Origin: Pseudomonas mosselii
GTDB lineage: Bacteria > Pseudomonadota > Gammaproteobacteria > Pseudomonadales > Pseudomonadaceae
Assembly (NCBI RefSeq): GCF_019823065.1
Contig: NZ_CP081966.1
Span: 4,929,501 to 4,993,500, forward strand
Direction of reading: 5' to 3'
Length of the DNA stretch: 64,000 nt
Shown: one piece after another, positions 24,172 to 33,524 of the stretch
Layout: each line of letters opens with the position of its first letter
Numbering within the stretch: position 1 is the first letter of the stretch
Made by a program: the position numbers and the translations under genes
The notes under the pieces: model-generated
Database searches by the model: none
What the model saw: only the letters and a program-made list of their open reading frames with translations
What the model was told of the DNA's origin: nothing

Positions 24172-25881
24172 TCAGCGTGCCTCCATGTGGGCAATCATCA
24201 ACTGCACGCTCTCGTTCCCGCGAAACTCATTGACATCCAGCTTGTAGGCCAGCTCTACCCAGCGCACCGTAGGGTTCGGCCAGACCTCGCGATCGATGCC
24301 GAAGGCAATTCCGTCCAGACGCACCGCTCCGCACTCGCTCTTGAGTACCACCTTCAGGTGGCGCTCCCCCACGACGCGTTGTTCGACCAGCTGAAACACC
24401 CCATGAAACAACGGCTCTGGAAAGTGCTGTCCCCAAGGCCCGGCATTGCGCAATGCCCGCGCCAGGTCCAGGTGAAACTCTTCGACCGCCAGGGTGCCGT
24501 CCGACAACAGCCGACCAGTCAGGTCATCCTCACGCAACTGACGCCGCACCTCTTCATCGAACGCCTCGGCAAACGAAGGAAAGTTTTCGGCCGGCAACGA
24601 CAGACCAGCTGCCATCGCGTGCCCGCCAAACTTGCTGATCAAGGCCGGATGACGCGCCGCCACGGCATCCAGCGCGTCGCGGATATGGAACCCCGGCACC
24701 GAGCGCGCCGAGCCCTTGAGCATCCCCTCCCCCGCATCGGCGAAGGCGATGGTCGGACGGTGGTAACGCTCCTTCAACCGCGAGGCAAGAATGCCGATCA
24801 CCCCCTGGTGCCAGTCGGCGTCGAACAGGCACAGGCCATAGGGCATGGACTCGACTGGCAGGTCCTTGAGCTGGGCCAGCGCCTCGCGCTGCATGCCCTG
24901 CTCGATGGACTTGCGGTCCTGGTTCAGGCCATCGAGCTGCTGGGCCATGTCCAGCGCCAACGCCGCGTCCTCGCACAGCAGGCACTCGATGCCCAGGCTC
25001 ATGTCGTCCAGGCGCCCGGCGGCGTTGAGCCGAGGGCCGAGGATGAAGCCCAGGTCGGTGGAAGTGATGCGTCGATGATCTCGCCGCGCCACCTCGAGAA
25101 TAGCCTTGAGCCCGGGGCGGGCGCGGCCGGCGCGGATTCGCTCCAGCCCCTGGTGCACCAGGATGCGGTTGTTGGCGTCCAGCGGCACCACGTCGGCGAC
25201 GCTGCCCAGCGCCACCAGATCGAGCAACTCACCGATGTTCGGCTGCGGCTGAGCCTCGTAGCGCCCCAGGATGCGCAGGCGCGCGCGCAGGGCCATCAGC
25301 ACGTAGAAGATTACCCCCACGCCGGCCAGGGACTTGCTCGGGAACCCGCATCCCGGCTGGTTCGGATTGACGATGGCATCGGCGGCGGGCAACTGTTCGC
25401 CCGGCAGGTGGTGGTCGGTAACCAGCACCTTGAGCCCGGCGGCCTTGGCGGCCGCTACACCCTCGACGCTGGAGATGCCGTTGTCCACGGTGATCAGCAA
25501 CTGCGGCTGGCGCTGCAGGGCGACCTCGACGATCTCCGGGGTCAAGCCGTATCCGTATTCGAAACGATTGGGCACCAGGTAATCGACATGCGCCGCGCCC
25601 AGCAGGCGCAGGCCAAGCACACCGACGGTACTGGCGGTGGCGCCGTCGGCGTCGAAGTCGCCGACAATGAGAATGCGCTGGCGCTGGTCGAGTGCCTCGA
25701 CCAGCAGGTCCACCGCCGCATCGATACCCTTGAGCTGCTGGAATGGCAGCAGGCGCGCCAGGCTCTTGTCCAGTTCAGCCTCGGTCTGAACGCCACGGGC
25801 GGCGTACAGGCGTGTCAGCAGGGGTGGCAGGTTGCCCAACAATGGCAGGGGCGACGGCAGGGGACGGGGTTCGATACGCAT
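24172..25881 (-). CDS. recJ: Single-stranded-DNA-specific exonuclease RecJ
   Basis: This 569-residue 5'-3' ssDNA exonuclease acts in recombination and mismatch repair. DHH-family metal motifs appear in order: GDFDADGATA, TVDNGIS, TDHHLPG, ALGSVADVVPL and GPRLNAAGR. The DHHA1-type GGHAMAAGLSL and the C-terminal OB fold follow. The length is as expected. It precedes prfB on the same strand with a 128-bp gap. Confidence 0.96.
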   Translation of the reverse strand: MRIEPRPLPSPLPLLGNLPPLLTRLYAARGVQTEAELDKSLARLLPFQQLKGIDAAVDLLVEALDQRQRILIVGDFDADGATASTVGVLGLRLLGAAHVDYLVPNRFEYGYGLTPEIVEVALQRQPQLLITVDNGISSVEGVAAAKAAGLKVLVTDHHLPGEQLPAADAIVNPNQPGCGFPSKSLAGVGVIFYVLMALRARLRILGRYEAQPQPNIGELLDLVALGSVADVVPLDANNRILVHQGLERIRAGRARPGLKAILEVARRDHRRITSTDLGFILGPRLNAAGRLDDMSLGIECLLCEDAALALDMAQQLDGLNQDRKSIEQGMQREALAQLKDLPVESMPYGLCLFDADWHQGVIGILASRLKERYHRPTIAFADAGEGMLKGSARSVPGFHIRDALDAVAARHPALISKFGGHAMAAGLSLPAENFPSFAEAFDEEVRRQLREDDLTGRLLSDGTLAVEEFHLDLARALRNAGPWGQHFPEPLFHGVFQLVEQRVVGERHLKVVLKSECGAVRLDGIAFGIDREVWPNPTVRWVELAYKLDVNEFRGNESVQLMIAHMEAR

Positions 25882-25911
25882 GGGGTCTTCGATAATCTGG
25901 TGTGAATCAGG

Positions 25912-26454
25912 TCAGCCGCGCTCGCCGAGCAGCCACTGCAGCTGCACTTCGTGCTGGCCACGGTCGTCGGTGACGAACACCGTGCCTTCGCTGATCATCA
26001 CATCCCACTTGATGGTGCGCGGCATGTCGGTGGCGAGGATCTCCAGCACGTCTTGCGGCACGGCGGCGATGCTCAGGTTCTTCAGGCCCTTGACTGCGCC
26101 AAGCACCTTGTTCTCCCAAACGCGCAAGCTGCCATAGGCCAACAGACTGGTGCGCTCGGTCCGCCGCGAGCACCAGGTCAGGCGGTCGGCGTCGGGCTGG
26201 CCAACCTCGATCCAGTGCAGGATGCGATCGTCCAGGCTTTTTTCCCACAGGGCCGCCTCATCGACGTCCGACAGGCCGCGACCGAAGGACAGCTGCTCGT
26301 TGTACCAGAGGGCATAGGCCAGCAGGCGCACGGCCATGCGTTCTTCGGTTTCCGAGGGATGACGGGCGATGGTCTGGCGAACGTTCTCGTACACGCCGCG
26401 ATCGAGGTCGGTCAGATTCAGTTCGAACTTGTAGGTGGTGGACGGCTGGGCCAT
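25912..26454 (-). CDS. yaeQ: YaeQ-family protein
   Basis: The 180-residue protein starts MAQPSTTYKFELNLTDLDRGVYE at 26454; 11 further upstream codons are open but not conserved. The YaeQ family has a PD-(D/E)XK nuclease-like fold, and the conserved segments HPSETEERMAVRLLAYALWY, FGRGLSDVDEAALW and WIEVGQPDADRL are visible. The function is unsettled. It lies 30 bp upstream of recJ on the same strand, so the two may be co-transcribed. Confidence 0.9.
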   Translation of the reverse strand: MAQPSTTYKFELNLTDLDRGVYENVRQTIARHPSETEERMAVRLLAYALWYNEQLSFGRGLSDVDEAALWEKSLDDRILHWIEVGQPDADRLTWCSRRTERTSLLAYGSLRVWENKVLGAVKGLKNLSIAAVPQDVLEILATDMPRTIKWDVMISEGTVFVTDDRGQHEVQLQWLLGERG

Positions 26455-26595
26455 GGGCAATGGGCTTCTTGCGGGAGAAAGTCGCACAGTCTAACTGATC
26501 CGGGGCGCCAGCGCCGGATCAGACAACGCCGATATACCTGCCATCGCCGAGCTGTGATACAACCTGCCCTCACGCCCAGCCGCCACGGATGCCCC

Positions 26596-27795
26596 ATGCC
26601 TACGCCCAGCAAACCCCTCGCCGGCCTGAAAGTCATCGAGCTCGGCACCCTGATCGCCGGCCCCTTCGCCTCGCGGATCTGCGCCGAATTCGGCGCCGAG
26701 GTGATCAAGGTCGAATCCCCCGATGGCGGCGACCCGCTGCGCAAGTGGCGCAAGCTCTATGAGGGTACCTCGCTGTGGTGGTTCGTCCAGGCGCGCAACA
26801 AGCAGTCACTGACCCTAAACCTCAAGCACCCGGAAGGCCGTGACGTGCTCAAGCGCCTGCTGGCCGACGCTGACATCCTGATCGAGAACTTCCGCCCTGG
26901 CGTGCTGGAAAAGCTGGGGTTGGGCTGGGACGTGCTCCATGCCCTCAACCCACGCCTGGTCATGGTGCGCCTGTCGGGCTTCGGCCAGACCGGGCCGATG
27001 AAAGACCAGCCGGGCTTCGGCGCGGTCGGCGAGTCCATGGGCGGGCTACGCTACATCACCGGTTTCGAGGACCGCCCACCGGTGCGTACCGGGATCTCCA
27101 TCGGCGACTCCATTGCCGCGCTGTGGGGCGTGATCGGCGCGCTGATGGCCCTGCGTCATCGCGAGGTCAACGGTGGCGCGGGCCAGGTGGTGGACGTGGC
27201 GCTGTACGAGGCGATCTTCGCCATGATGGAGAGCATGGTCCCGGAGTTCGATGTGTTCGGTTTCATCCGCGAACGCACCGGCAACATCATGCCGGGCATC
27301 ACCCCCTCCTGCATCCACACCACCGCCGATGGCCGTCACGTGCAGATCGGCGCCAACGGCGACGCGATCTTCAAGCGTTTCATGCAGGCCATCGGCCGCG
27401 ACGACCTGGCCAACGATGCGGCCTTGACCACCAACGACGGCCGTGATGCCCGCCGCGACGAGCTGTACGGCGTCATCGACCGCTGGGTCAACAGCCTGCC
27501 ACTCACCGAAGTAATGCAAACGCTGAACGAGGCTGAAGTACCGGCCAGCCGCATCTACTCCGCCGAGGACATGCTCGGTGACCCGCAATTCCTCGCCCGC
27601 GAAATGTTCCTCCAGGCTCGGCTGCCGGACGGCAAGCCCTTCAAGATGCCGGGCATCGTACCCAAGCTGTCCGACACCCCCGGGTCCGCCGAGTGGGTCG
27701 GCCCGGCACTGGGCGAACATACGGCCACGGTACTGGCCGGCCTGGGCTACGACGCTGCCGCCATTGCCCGCCTGCGCGCGGCCGGTACGGTGTGA
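26596..27795 (+). CDS. CaiB/BaiF family CoA-transferase (class III)
   Basis: The 399-residue protein has the full class III CoA-transferase pattern: LKVIELGTLIAGPFASRICAEFGAEVIKVE at the N-terminus, DADILIENFRPGVLEKLGLGWD, LSGFGQTGPMKDQPGFG and a C-terminal DPQFLAREMF and PGSAEWVGPALGEHT. Such enzymes move CoA between acyl groups such as carnitine, succinate, formate or citramalate; the substrate cannot be read from the sequence. The downstream solute-binding protein gene begins 10 bp after the stop. Confidence 0.92.
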   Translation: MPTPSKPLAGLKVIELGTLIAGPFASRICAEFGAEVIKVESPDGGDPLRKWRKLYEGTSLWWFVQARNKQSLTLNLKHPEGRDVLKRLLADADILIENFRPGVLEKLGLGWDVLHALNPRLVMVRLSGFGQTGPMKDQPGFGAVGESMGGLRYITGFEDRPPVRTGISIGDSIAALWGVIGALMALRHREVNGGAGQVVDVALYEAIFAMMESMVPEFDVFGFIRERTGNIMPGITPSCIHTTADGRHVQIGANGDAIFKRFMQAIGRDDLANDAALTTNDGRDARRDELYGVIDRWVNSLPLTEVMQTLNEAEVPASRIYSAEDMLGDPQFLAREMFLQARLPDGKPFKMPGIVPKLSDTPGSAEWVGPALGEHTATVLAGLGYDAAAIARLRAAGTV

Positions 27796-27805
27796 CCCAC
27801 GCCCC

Positions 27806-28684
27806 ATGGGTATCCGCCATCTGCCCATCGTACTCTGCCTGTTGCTGACCGCACTCGTGGGTCAGGTGGCCGAGGCCAGAGAACGCCTTTTGTGGCTGGT
27901 ACGCGACCTGCCGCCATTCACCATCTTCGAAGGGCCGTCCAAGGGCCAGGGAGTGATCGACCAACTGTTGCCGATGCTGATCGCCCGGATGCCCGAGTAC
28001 GACCACAGCATCGTCCGGGTCAACCGAGCCCGGGGCCTGCAGATGCTCCAGGAGCCCAGTTTCACCTGCGACCCGACCCTGCTGTGGACCCCCGAGCGCG
28101 CCAGATACGTGCATTTTTCCCAGCCATCGCTGGGCGTGCTCAGCACGGGTCTGATCGTGCGCAAGCAGGATCAGGCGCTGCTGGCGCCCTACCTCGAAGG
28201 CCAACAGGTCGACCTGCAGCGCTTGCTGACCGAGACCCGACTCAAACTGGGCATCGTCGCGGAGCGCAGCTACAGCACGCAGGTCGACGAGGTCCTGCGG
28301 CAACTGCCCGATACCGCCTTCAGCCGTCACTACGGCAACGATGCCACAGCCAGTCTGCTGCAGATGCAGCAATTGGGGCGCCTGCAACTGGTGCTCGGCT
28401 ATTGGCCCGAGATGCGTTACCTGATCCAGCAGCACAATGGCTCGCTGGACGACTATAGTTTCCACCCCATCCTTGGCGTGAACCACTACCAATTCCTGCA
28501 TATTGGCTGCTCGGACACCCCTCTGGGGCGTGAGGCGATTGCTCACATCGACCAGATGCTGCCGACCTTGCGTCGGGATACCTTGCCCGAACTTTATGCC
28601 CACTGGTTGGACCCAGGGCTGCGCGAGGGCTATTTGGAGCAGGCCAGGCATTTCTTCGAGCAGAGCGAACAGCCGCTACGCTGA
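27806..28684 (+). CDS. Periplasmic solute-binding protein, family 3-like
   Basis: The 292-residue protein has a signal peptide ending about residue 24 (LVGQVAEA) and a type II periplasmic binding fold (WLVRDLPPFTIFEGPSKGQGVIDQLLPML, and NRARGLQMLQEPSFTCDPTLLWTPERARYVHFSQP). It resembles the small ABC-type binding proteins that occur without a permease. No transporter genes are nearby, so its role could be sensing or scavenging. Its coupling to the CoA-transferase may be positional only. Confidence 0.82.
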   Translation: MGIRHLPIVLCLLLTALVGQVAEARERLLWLVRDLPPFTIFEGPSKGQGVIDQLLPMLIARMPEYDHSIVRVNRARGLQMLQEPSFTCDPTLLWTPERARYVHFSQPSLGVLSTGLIVRKQDQALLAPYLEGQQVDLQRLLTETRLKLGIVAERSYSTQVDEVLRQLPDTAFSRHYGNDATASLLQMQQLGRLQLVLGYWPEMRYLIQQHNGSLDDYSFHPILGVNHYQFLHIGCSDTPLGREAIAHIDQMLPTLRRDTLPELYAHWLDPGLREGYLEQARHFFEQSEQPLR

Positions 28685-28712
28685 CGCTCCAGGAAACCTG
28701 CAGACTCGAGGC

Positions 28713-28750
28713 AAAAAGAAACCCCGGCCGCTGGGGAGGACGACCGGGGT
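28713..28750 (-). terminator. Terminator of the receiver-gene operon
   Basis: On the minus strand ACCCCGG, a 16-base loop and CCGGGGT are followed by TTCTTTTTG. It lies about 90 bp after the stop of the gene at 28842 and between two convergent units. Confidence 0.7.
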
Positions 28751-28841
28751 CAAGCGAAAGCCCTCGGGGCTTCCAGTGACAGTCTTGACGGTACCGGAGC
28801 AAAGCACCATCGGACAGCCCTTGCTGATTCTGATGGGCGTA

Positions 28842-29222
28842 TCAGGCAAAGGTTCCCTGCATCTGTCGTTGATGTTGCAGGGCGGCGATCACACAAGGCT
28901 GCAGGCGGCCTTCGGCGATCTGCAGGTCACGGTGCAGGCCATCGACCAGGTCGATCAGCAACTGCTGCTCCACCAACTGACGTGCGCAGACTCCGCGCTG
29001 GAGGATCAGCATCCCGTGCTCGTCATAGAGGGTCAACTGACGGCAGCCACGGCTATCGGCCGTGCCGAGCTGGGCCTGGTAAGGGGTGAGGGCTTCGTTG
29101 AGCAGTCTGCAGACTCTTTCCATCCGGATCACTCGCTGGCTAAGGTAAGGAAACTGACCTCCAGGCCCGACGGAAAGTTCGCCCTGGCCCGTTACCCTGA
29201 GCATGCGCAGCCAACGTGACAA
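28842..29222 (-). CDS. Unknown protein encoded with a degenerate receiver
   Basis: This is a 126-residue frame if it starts at the TTG at 29222, which has GGGGG about 8 bases upstream; an ATG at 29204 would give 120 residues with a weak Shine-Dalgarno. The sequence is helical and Leu/Gln-rich (RVCRLLNEALTPYQAQLG, RQLVEQQLLIDLVDGLHRDL) with a short beta-like RQLTLYDEHGMLILQRGVC. No domain is recognised. It starts 26 bp after the receiver gene and is followed by a good terminator, so it belongs to a two-gene operon. Confidence 0.6.
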   Translation of the reverse strand: MSRWLRMLRVTGQGELSVGPGGQFPYLSQRVIRMERVCRLLNEALTPYQAQLGTADSRGCRQLTLYDEHGMLILQRGVCARQLVEQQLLIDLVDGLHRDLQIAEGRLQPCVIAALQHQRQMQGTFA

Positions 29223-29248
29223 TTTCGATGCCCCCAATCGGCGGCCGA

Positions 29249-29614
29249 CTAGAGGCGCTCCAAGGCCTGCTCCAGCCCTACCATCGACATCGGCCAGGAC
29301 AGCTCCGCCAGCACGTTCAAGCCATGCTGGCGAGCTTCGAGCGCCAGGTCGATATCCCCTGCGCCGGCACACCCGACAAACAACAACCCACCCGCGCAGG
29401 AGGCCTGCACCAGGTACTTGAACAGACGCAGGGCGTGACGCCTGGGCATGCCCTGATCGAGCACCAGCACATCCACCGGCCGCTGCAGCCTCGTCGCGGC
29501 CGCTACGTCATCGGTAAGCCGGACGTTGTAGACACCCTGGGCATTGAAGGCCTGGTGCAACACCATCTGATAGTAGGGCCTGGCCTGGTGAATAAGGACA
29601 TTGAGCTGATGCAT
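29249..29614 (-). CDS. Stand-alone degenerate response-regulator receiver domain
   Basis: The 121-residue protein starts at the ATG at 29614 (MHQLNVLIHQARP), with AAGGGGGG upstream. It is a single receiver-like alpha/beta domain. A phospho-acceptor-position Asp53 is present (VDVLVLDQGMPRR). The acidic pair after the first beta strand is replaced by IHQARP, and the usual C-terminal Lys-Pro is LAELSWP with no Lys. It therefore may not be conventionally phosphorylated and could act as a binding module with the protein encoded downstream. No histidine kinase is nearby. Confidence 0.75.
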   Translation of the reverse strand: MHQLNVLIHQARPYYQMVLHQAFNAQGVYNVRLTDDVAAATRLQRPVDVLVLDQGMPRRHALRLFKYLVQASCAGGLLFVGCAGAGDIDLALEARQHGLNVLAELSWPMSMVGLEQALERL

Positions 29615-29724
29615 GTGCCCCCCTTGGAGCATTGAGGCTTATAGGTGGAAGCATCCACTTTAGTAGGGAGAGGTATCTAACTACATGGGAAAAATCTGAA
29701 ATCTCGAGCCTGTGGATGACAGGC

Positions 29725-29752
29725 ACAAAAAAGCCCGTTCAGGACGGGCTTT
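29725..29752 (-). terminator. Rho-independent terminator of thrC
   Basis: On the minus strand AAAGCCCGT-CCTGA-ACGGGCTTT runs into TTTGTGCC, 18 bp after the thrC stop codon. Confidence 0.9.
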
Positions 29753-29769
29753 CTCGTATCGGTTTGCTC

Positions 29770-31179
29770 TTAGAGTGGCTTGCCGCGATTGCCATGCTGG
29801 CTAACAAAGGCCTGCACCGTCTTCAGGTCGTTGGCCAGCACCGTGCAGCGCTCCTCACGGCTGAACAGGTCGCTCAGGTGCGCCGGCAGCTCCAGGGCCT
29901 TGGCGACACCAGCCTTCTCCACCGCCTCGGGGAACTTGACCGGGTGCGCGGTACCCAGCACCACCATCGGCGTATCCAGGCTGCGGCGGCACTCGCGGGC
30001 GGCCTTGACGCCGATCGCGGTGTGCGGATCGAGAACTTCACCAGTGGCCTTGAACACCTCGGCGATGGTCTCGCAGGTCTGCTCGTCGGTGACGGCCAGC
30101 GAGTCGAACAGCTTGCGCGCCTCGGTCCAGCGATCCTGCTCGACGCTGAAGCCGCCGCCTTGCTTGAAGGTGTCCATCAGTTGGGCAACTGCGGCGCCAT
30201 TGCGACCGTGCAGGTCGAACAGCAGGCGTTCGAAGTTGGACGAGACCATGATGTCCATCGACGGCGACAGGGTCGGGTGCAAGGAATCCTTGACGTACTG
30301 GTTGCCGCTCATGAAGCGGTGCAGGATGTCGTTGCGGTTGGTCGCCACTACCAGCTGGCTGATCGGCAGGCCCATGTTGCGCGCCAGGTAGCCGGCGAAG
30401 ATATCGCCGAAGTTGCCGGTCGGCACCGAGAACGCCACCGAACGTGCCGGGCCGCCGAGCTGCAGGGCTGCGTGGAAGTAGTAGACGATCTGGGCCATGA
30501 TCCGCGCCCAGTTGATCGAGTTGACCGCCACCAGGCGGGTGCCCTTGAGGAACGACTGGTCGGCGAAGCTGGCCTTGACCATCTCCTGGCAGTCGTCGAA
30601 GTTGCCCTCGATGGCGATGTTGTGGATGTTGTCGCCGAGGATGGTGGTCATCTGCCGGCGCTGCACCTCCGACACGCGCTGGTGCGGGTGCAGGATAAAG
30701 ATGTCGACGTTGTCGCAGCGGCGGCAGCCTTCGATAGCGGCCGAACCTGTGTCACCGCTGGTGGCGCCGACAATCACCACGCGCTCGCCGCGCTTGACCA
30801 GTACATGGTCGAGCAGGCGGCCGAGCAGCTGCAGGGCAAAATCCTTGAATGCCAGGGTCGGGCCGTGGAACAGCTCCATGACCCACTCGTTGCCGTTGAG
30901 CTGGCGCAGCGGCGCGACCGCGGCGTGGGCGAAGTTGCCGTAGGTCTCTTCGAGGATCTTCTTGAAGTCGGCGTCGGCGATGCTGCCTTCGACGAACGGA
31001 CGCATCACCCTGAAGGCCAGTTCGTGGTAAGGCAGGCCCGCCCAGGAGGCGATTTCTTCCTGGGTGAAGCGCGGCAGGTTCTCGGGCACGTACAGGCCGC
31101 CGTCGCTGGCGAGGCCCGCCAGCAGGACGTCTTCGAAGTTCAGGGCCGGAGCCTGGCCGCGGGTACTGATATAGCGCAT
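29770..31179 (-). CDS. thrC: Threonine synthase
   Basis: The 469-residue PLP enzyme converts O-phosphohomoserine to threonine. The PLP lysine motif is FHGPTLAFKDFALQLLG, the phosphate loop is VGATSGDTGSAA, and the N-terminal MRYISTRGQAPALNFEDVLLAGLASDGGLYVP is typical of the long class. It follows hom by 54 bp in the conserved hom-thrC operon. Confidence 0.97.
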   Translation of the reverse strand: MRYISTRGQAPALNFEDVLLAGLASDGGLYVPENLPRFTQEEIASWAGLPYHELAFRVMRPFVEGSIADADFKKILEETYGNFAHAAVAPLRQLNGNEWVMELFHGPTLAFKDFALQLLGRLLDHVLVKRGERVVIVGATSGDTGSAAIEGCRRCDNVDIFILHPHQRVSEVQRRQMTTILGDNIHNIAIEGNFDDCQEMVKASFADQSFLKGTRLVAVNSINWARIMAQIVYYFHAALQLGGPARSVAFSVPTGNFGDIFAGYLARNMGLPISQLVVATNRNDILHRFMSGNQYVKDSLHPTLSPSMDIMVSSNFERLLFDLHGRNGAAVAQLMDTFKQGGGFSVEQDRWTEARKLFDSLAVTDEQTCETIAEVFKATGEVLDPHTAIGVKAARECRRSLDTPMVVLGTAHPVKFPEAVEKAGVAKALELPAHLSDLFSREERCTVLANDLKTVQAFVSQHGNRGKPL

Positions 31180-31233
31180 GGGTGCAAACCTTCGATGCTG
31201 GGCGCGGGCCGCCGTCGCGGCCCGCCGCCGGAA

Positions 31234-32538
31234 TTAATTGAGCTGTTCGACGCGGATGCGCACGACCTTGCCGACCACGTCCTGGAGCGCTTCCAGGGCG
31301 ACGATGGCGTCGTCGATGCGTTGCTCGACCACACGGTGGGTGAGCAGGATCATCGGTACCAGGCCGTCCTGCTCCTCGGCTTCCTTCTGCATGATCGACT
31401 CGATGTTGATGCCGCGCTCCGAAAGGATGCTGGCGACCTGGGCCAGCACGCCCGGGTGGTCCTTGGCCTGGATACGCAGGTAGTAGGCACTTTCACAGGC
31501 ATCGATCGGCAGGATCGGATGAGCCGACAGCGCGTCCGGCTGGAACGCCAGGTGCGGCACGCGGTTCTCCGGGTCGGAAGTCATTGCACGGACCACGTCC
31601 ACCAAGTCGGCGACTACCGACGACGCGGTCGGCTCCATGCCGGCACCTGCGCCGTAGTACAGGGTGGAACCAGCGGCGTCGCCGTTGACCATCACCGCGT
31701 TCATCACGCCGTTGACGTTGGCGATCAGGCGATCGTTGGGGATCAGCGTCGGGTGCACGCGCAGCTCGATGCCGTCGGCGGTGCGACGGGCCACGCCCAG
31801 GTGCTTGATGCGGTAGCCCAGGGCCTCGGCGTAGTTGACGTCGGCGGTGGTCAACTGGGTGATGCCCTCGGTGTAGGCCTTGTCGAACTGCAGCGGGATA
31901 CCGAAGGCGATGGACGCCAGGATGGTCAGCTTGTGCGCGGCGTCGATGCCTTCGACGTCAAAGGTCGGGTCGGCCTCGGCATAACCCAGTGCCTGGGCTT
32001 CGGCCAGCACGTCGGGGAAAGCGCGGCCCTTGTCACGCATCTCGGTAAGGATGAAGTTGCCGGTGCCGTTGATGATGCCGGCCAGCCAGTTGATGCGGTT
32101 GGCCGACAGGCCCTCGCGGATCGCCTTGATCACCGGGATGCCACCGGCCACGGCGGCTTCGAAGGCGACGATGACGCCCTTCTCGCGGGCCTTGGCGAAG
32201 ATCTCGTTGCCGTGCACGGCGATCAGCGCCTTGTTGGCGGTGACCACGTGCTTGCCGTTTTCGATGGCCTTGAGCACCAGGTCGCGGGCGATGGTGTAGC
32301 CGCCAATCAATTCGATGACGATATCGATCTCAGGGTTGCTCGCGACTTCGAACACATCAGCGGTAATGGGGGTACCGGTAATCTGGCAGTTCGGGTTCTG
32401 CGAGCGCATGGCAATCTGTGCCACTTCAATACCGCGCCCGGCACGGCGGGCGATCTCCTCGGCGTTGCGCTGAAGTACATTGAAGGTTCCGCCACCGACG
32501 GTCCCCAACCCACAGATGCCTACTTTGACCGGTTTCAC
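31234..32538 (-). CDS. hom: Homoserine dehydrogenase
   Basis: The 434-residue enzyme reduces aspartate semialdehyde to homoserine. The NAD(P)-binding motif GLGTVGGGT is near residue 9, the catalytic region shows NGTGNFILTEM and GYAEADPTFDVEGIDAAHKL, and a C-terminal ACT domain (about 350-430, YYLRIQAKDHPGVLAQVASIL) suggests feedback control. The start is a GTG at 32538 with GGGGAG upstream; the longer frame to 32586 runs toward dsbC and is not conserved. Confidence 0.96.
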   Translation of the reverse strand: MKPVKVGICGLGTVGGGTFNVLQRNAEEIARRAGRGIEVAQIAMRSQNPNCQITGTPITADVFEVASNPEIDIVIELIGGYTIARDLVLKAIENGKHVVTANKALIAVHGNEIFAKAREKGVIVAFEAAVAGGIPVIKAIREGLSANRINWLAGIINGTGNFILTEMRDKGRAFPDVLAEAQALGYAEADPTFDVEGIDAAHKLTILASIAFGIPLQFDKAYTEGITQLTTADVNYAEALGYRIKHLGVARRTADGIELRVHPTLIPNDRLIANVNGVMNAVMVNGDAAGSTLYYGAGAGMEPTASSVVADLVDVVRAMTSDPENRVPHLAFQPDALSAHPILPIDACESAYYLRIQAKDHPGVLAQVASILSERGINIESIMQKEAEEQDGLVPMILLTHRVVEQRIDDAIVALEALQDVVGKVVRIRVEQLN

Positions 32539-32620
32539 TGTGAACTCCCCATAGAACGGCCGGCACCTGCGCCGACCGTGAAACATGCCGTCACCCCATG
32601 ACGACGGCGTACTGAATTGA

Positions 32621-33370
32621 TTACTTGCTCTCTGCCAGGGCCAGCTTGGCCACTTGCGGCGCCGGCTGGTAACCCGGAATCACCTGGCCATTCTGTAGAA
32701 CGATCGCCGGCGTGCCATTTACACCAATCGACTGGCCCAGCTGGAACTGCTTGCTGACCGGGTTGGCGCACTTGGCGGCCTTGATCTCCTTGCCGTCGAC
32801 CATCTTGTCCAGCGCCGCGCGGCGATCGCTGGAGCACCATACCGCCTGCAACTGCTCATCACCCGGCGAACCCAGCCCCTGGCGCGGGAAGGCGACATAG
32901 CGCACTTCGATACCACGACGGTTGAGCTCCGGCACTTCGGCGTGCAGCTTGTGGCAATACGGGCAGGTGGTGTCGGTGAACACGGTGATATGCGACTTGG
33001 TTTCACCCTTGGCCGGGTAGACCACCATCTCGCCGACCGGAATGCCGTTGATCAGCTTGGCAATGCCCTGGCGCTCGGTCTTCTCGGTGAGGTTGACCGG
33101 CTTGCCGTCCTGGATCTGGAACAGGTAGCCCTGCATGACGAACTGGCCGTCGGCGCTGGCGTACAGCACGCGACCGCCCTGCAGTTTGACTTCGTACAGG
33201 CCGTTGAGCGGGCTGCTGCTGACGCTCTCGACAGGCACTTCCAGCTCGAGGTTCTGCAAGGACTTGCGGATCGCCTGCTCGGCACCGGCATTGGCATCGG
33301 TGGCCGCGGCGACGGCAAAGGTACTGGCCAGCGCCAGGGCGGCGGCGGCGAAAATCTGGGTCACGCGCAT
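32621..33370 (-). CDS. dsbC: Periplasmic disulfide isomerase DsbC
   Basis: The 249-residue protein starts at the ATG at 33370, with AGGAG upstream. The signal peptide ends near residue 22 (STFAVAAA), an N-terminal dimerisation domain follows (about 30-90), then a thioredoxin fold with active site CPYC in FTDTTCPYCHKLHAEV. A second cysteine pair (VWCSS, AAKCANP) matches the structural disulfide of the family. It shuffles wrong disulfides in the periplasm. It lies between xerD and hom in the conserved order. Confidence 0.95.
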   Translation of the reverse strand: MRVTQIFAAAALALASTFAVAAATDANAGAEQAIRKSLQNLELEVPVESVSSSPLNGLYEVKLQGGRVLYASADGQFVMQGYLFQIQDGKPVNLTEKTERQGIAKLINGIPVGEMVVYPAKGETKSHITVFTDTTCPYCHKLHAEVPELNRRGIEVRYVAFPRQGLGSPGDEQLQAVWCSSDRRAALDKMVDGKEIKAAKCANPVSKQFQLGQSIGVNGTPAIVLQNGQVIPGYQPAPQVAKLALAESK

Positions 33371-33524
33371 GGGGTACTCCTGAAGGCGGACGGGGCCGTG
33401 GGGGCGTTGCTTGACCCTGGCGGGTGGCGAACATTCGGCCCTTGCAACAAACCGTCCAAGCCTACCACAACAAACTGGCGCAGTAGGGGTACTCAGGCAC
33501 CGGTCGGCGGAACATGAAAAGCAT

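Noticed and set aside
28320..28802. Open frame on the minus strand overlapping the solute-binding protein
   Set aside because: It starts inside a terminator hairpin and reads antisense to a gene with a clear signal peptide and fold.
29632..32601. 989-codon open frame on the plus strand across thrC and hom
   Set aside because: It is antisense to thrC and hom, with Asp/His/Val-rich low-complexity content typical of the opposite frame of GC-rich genes.
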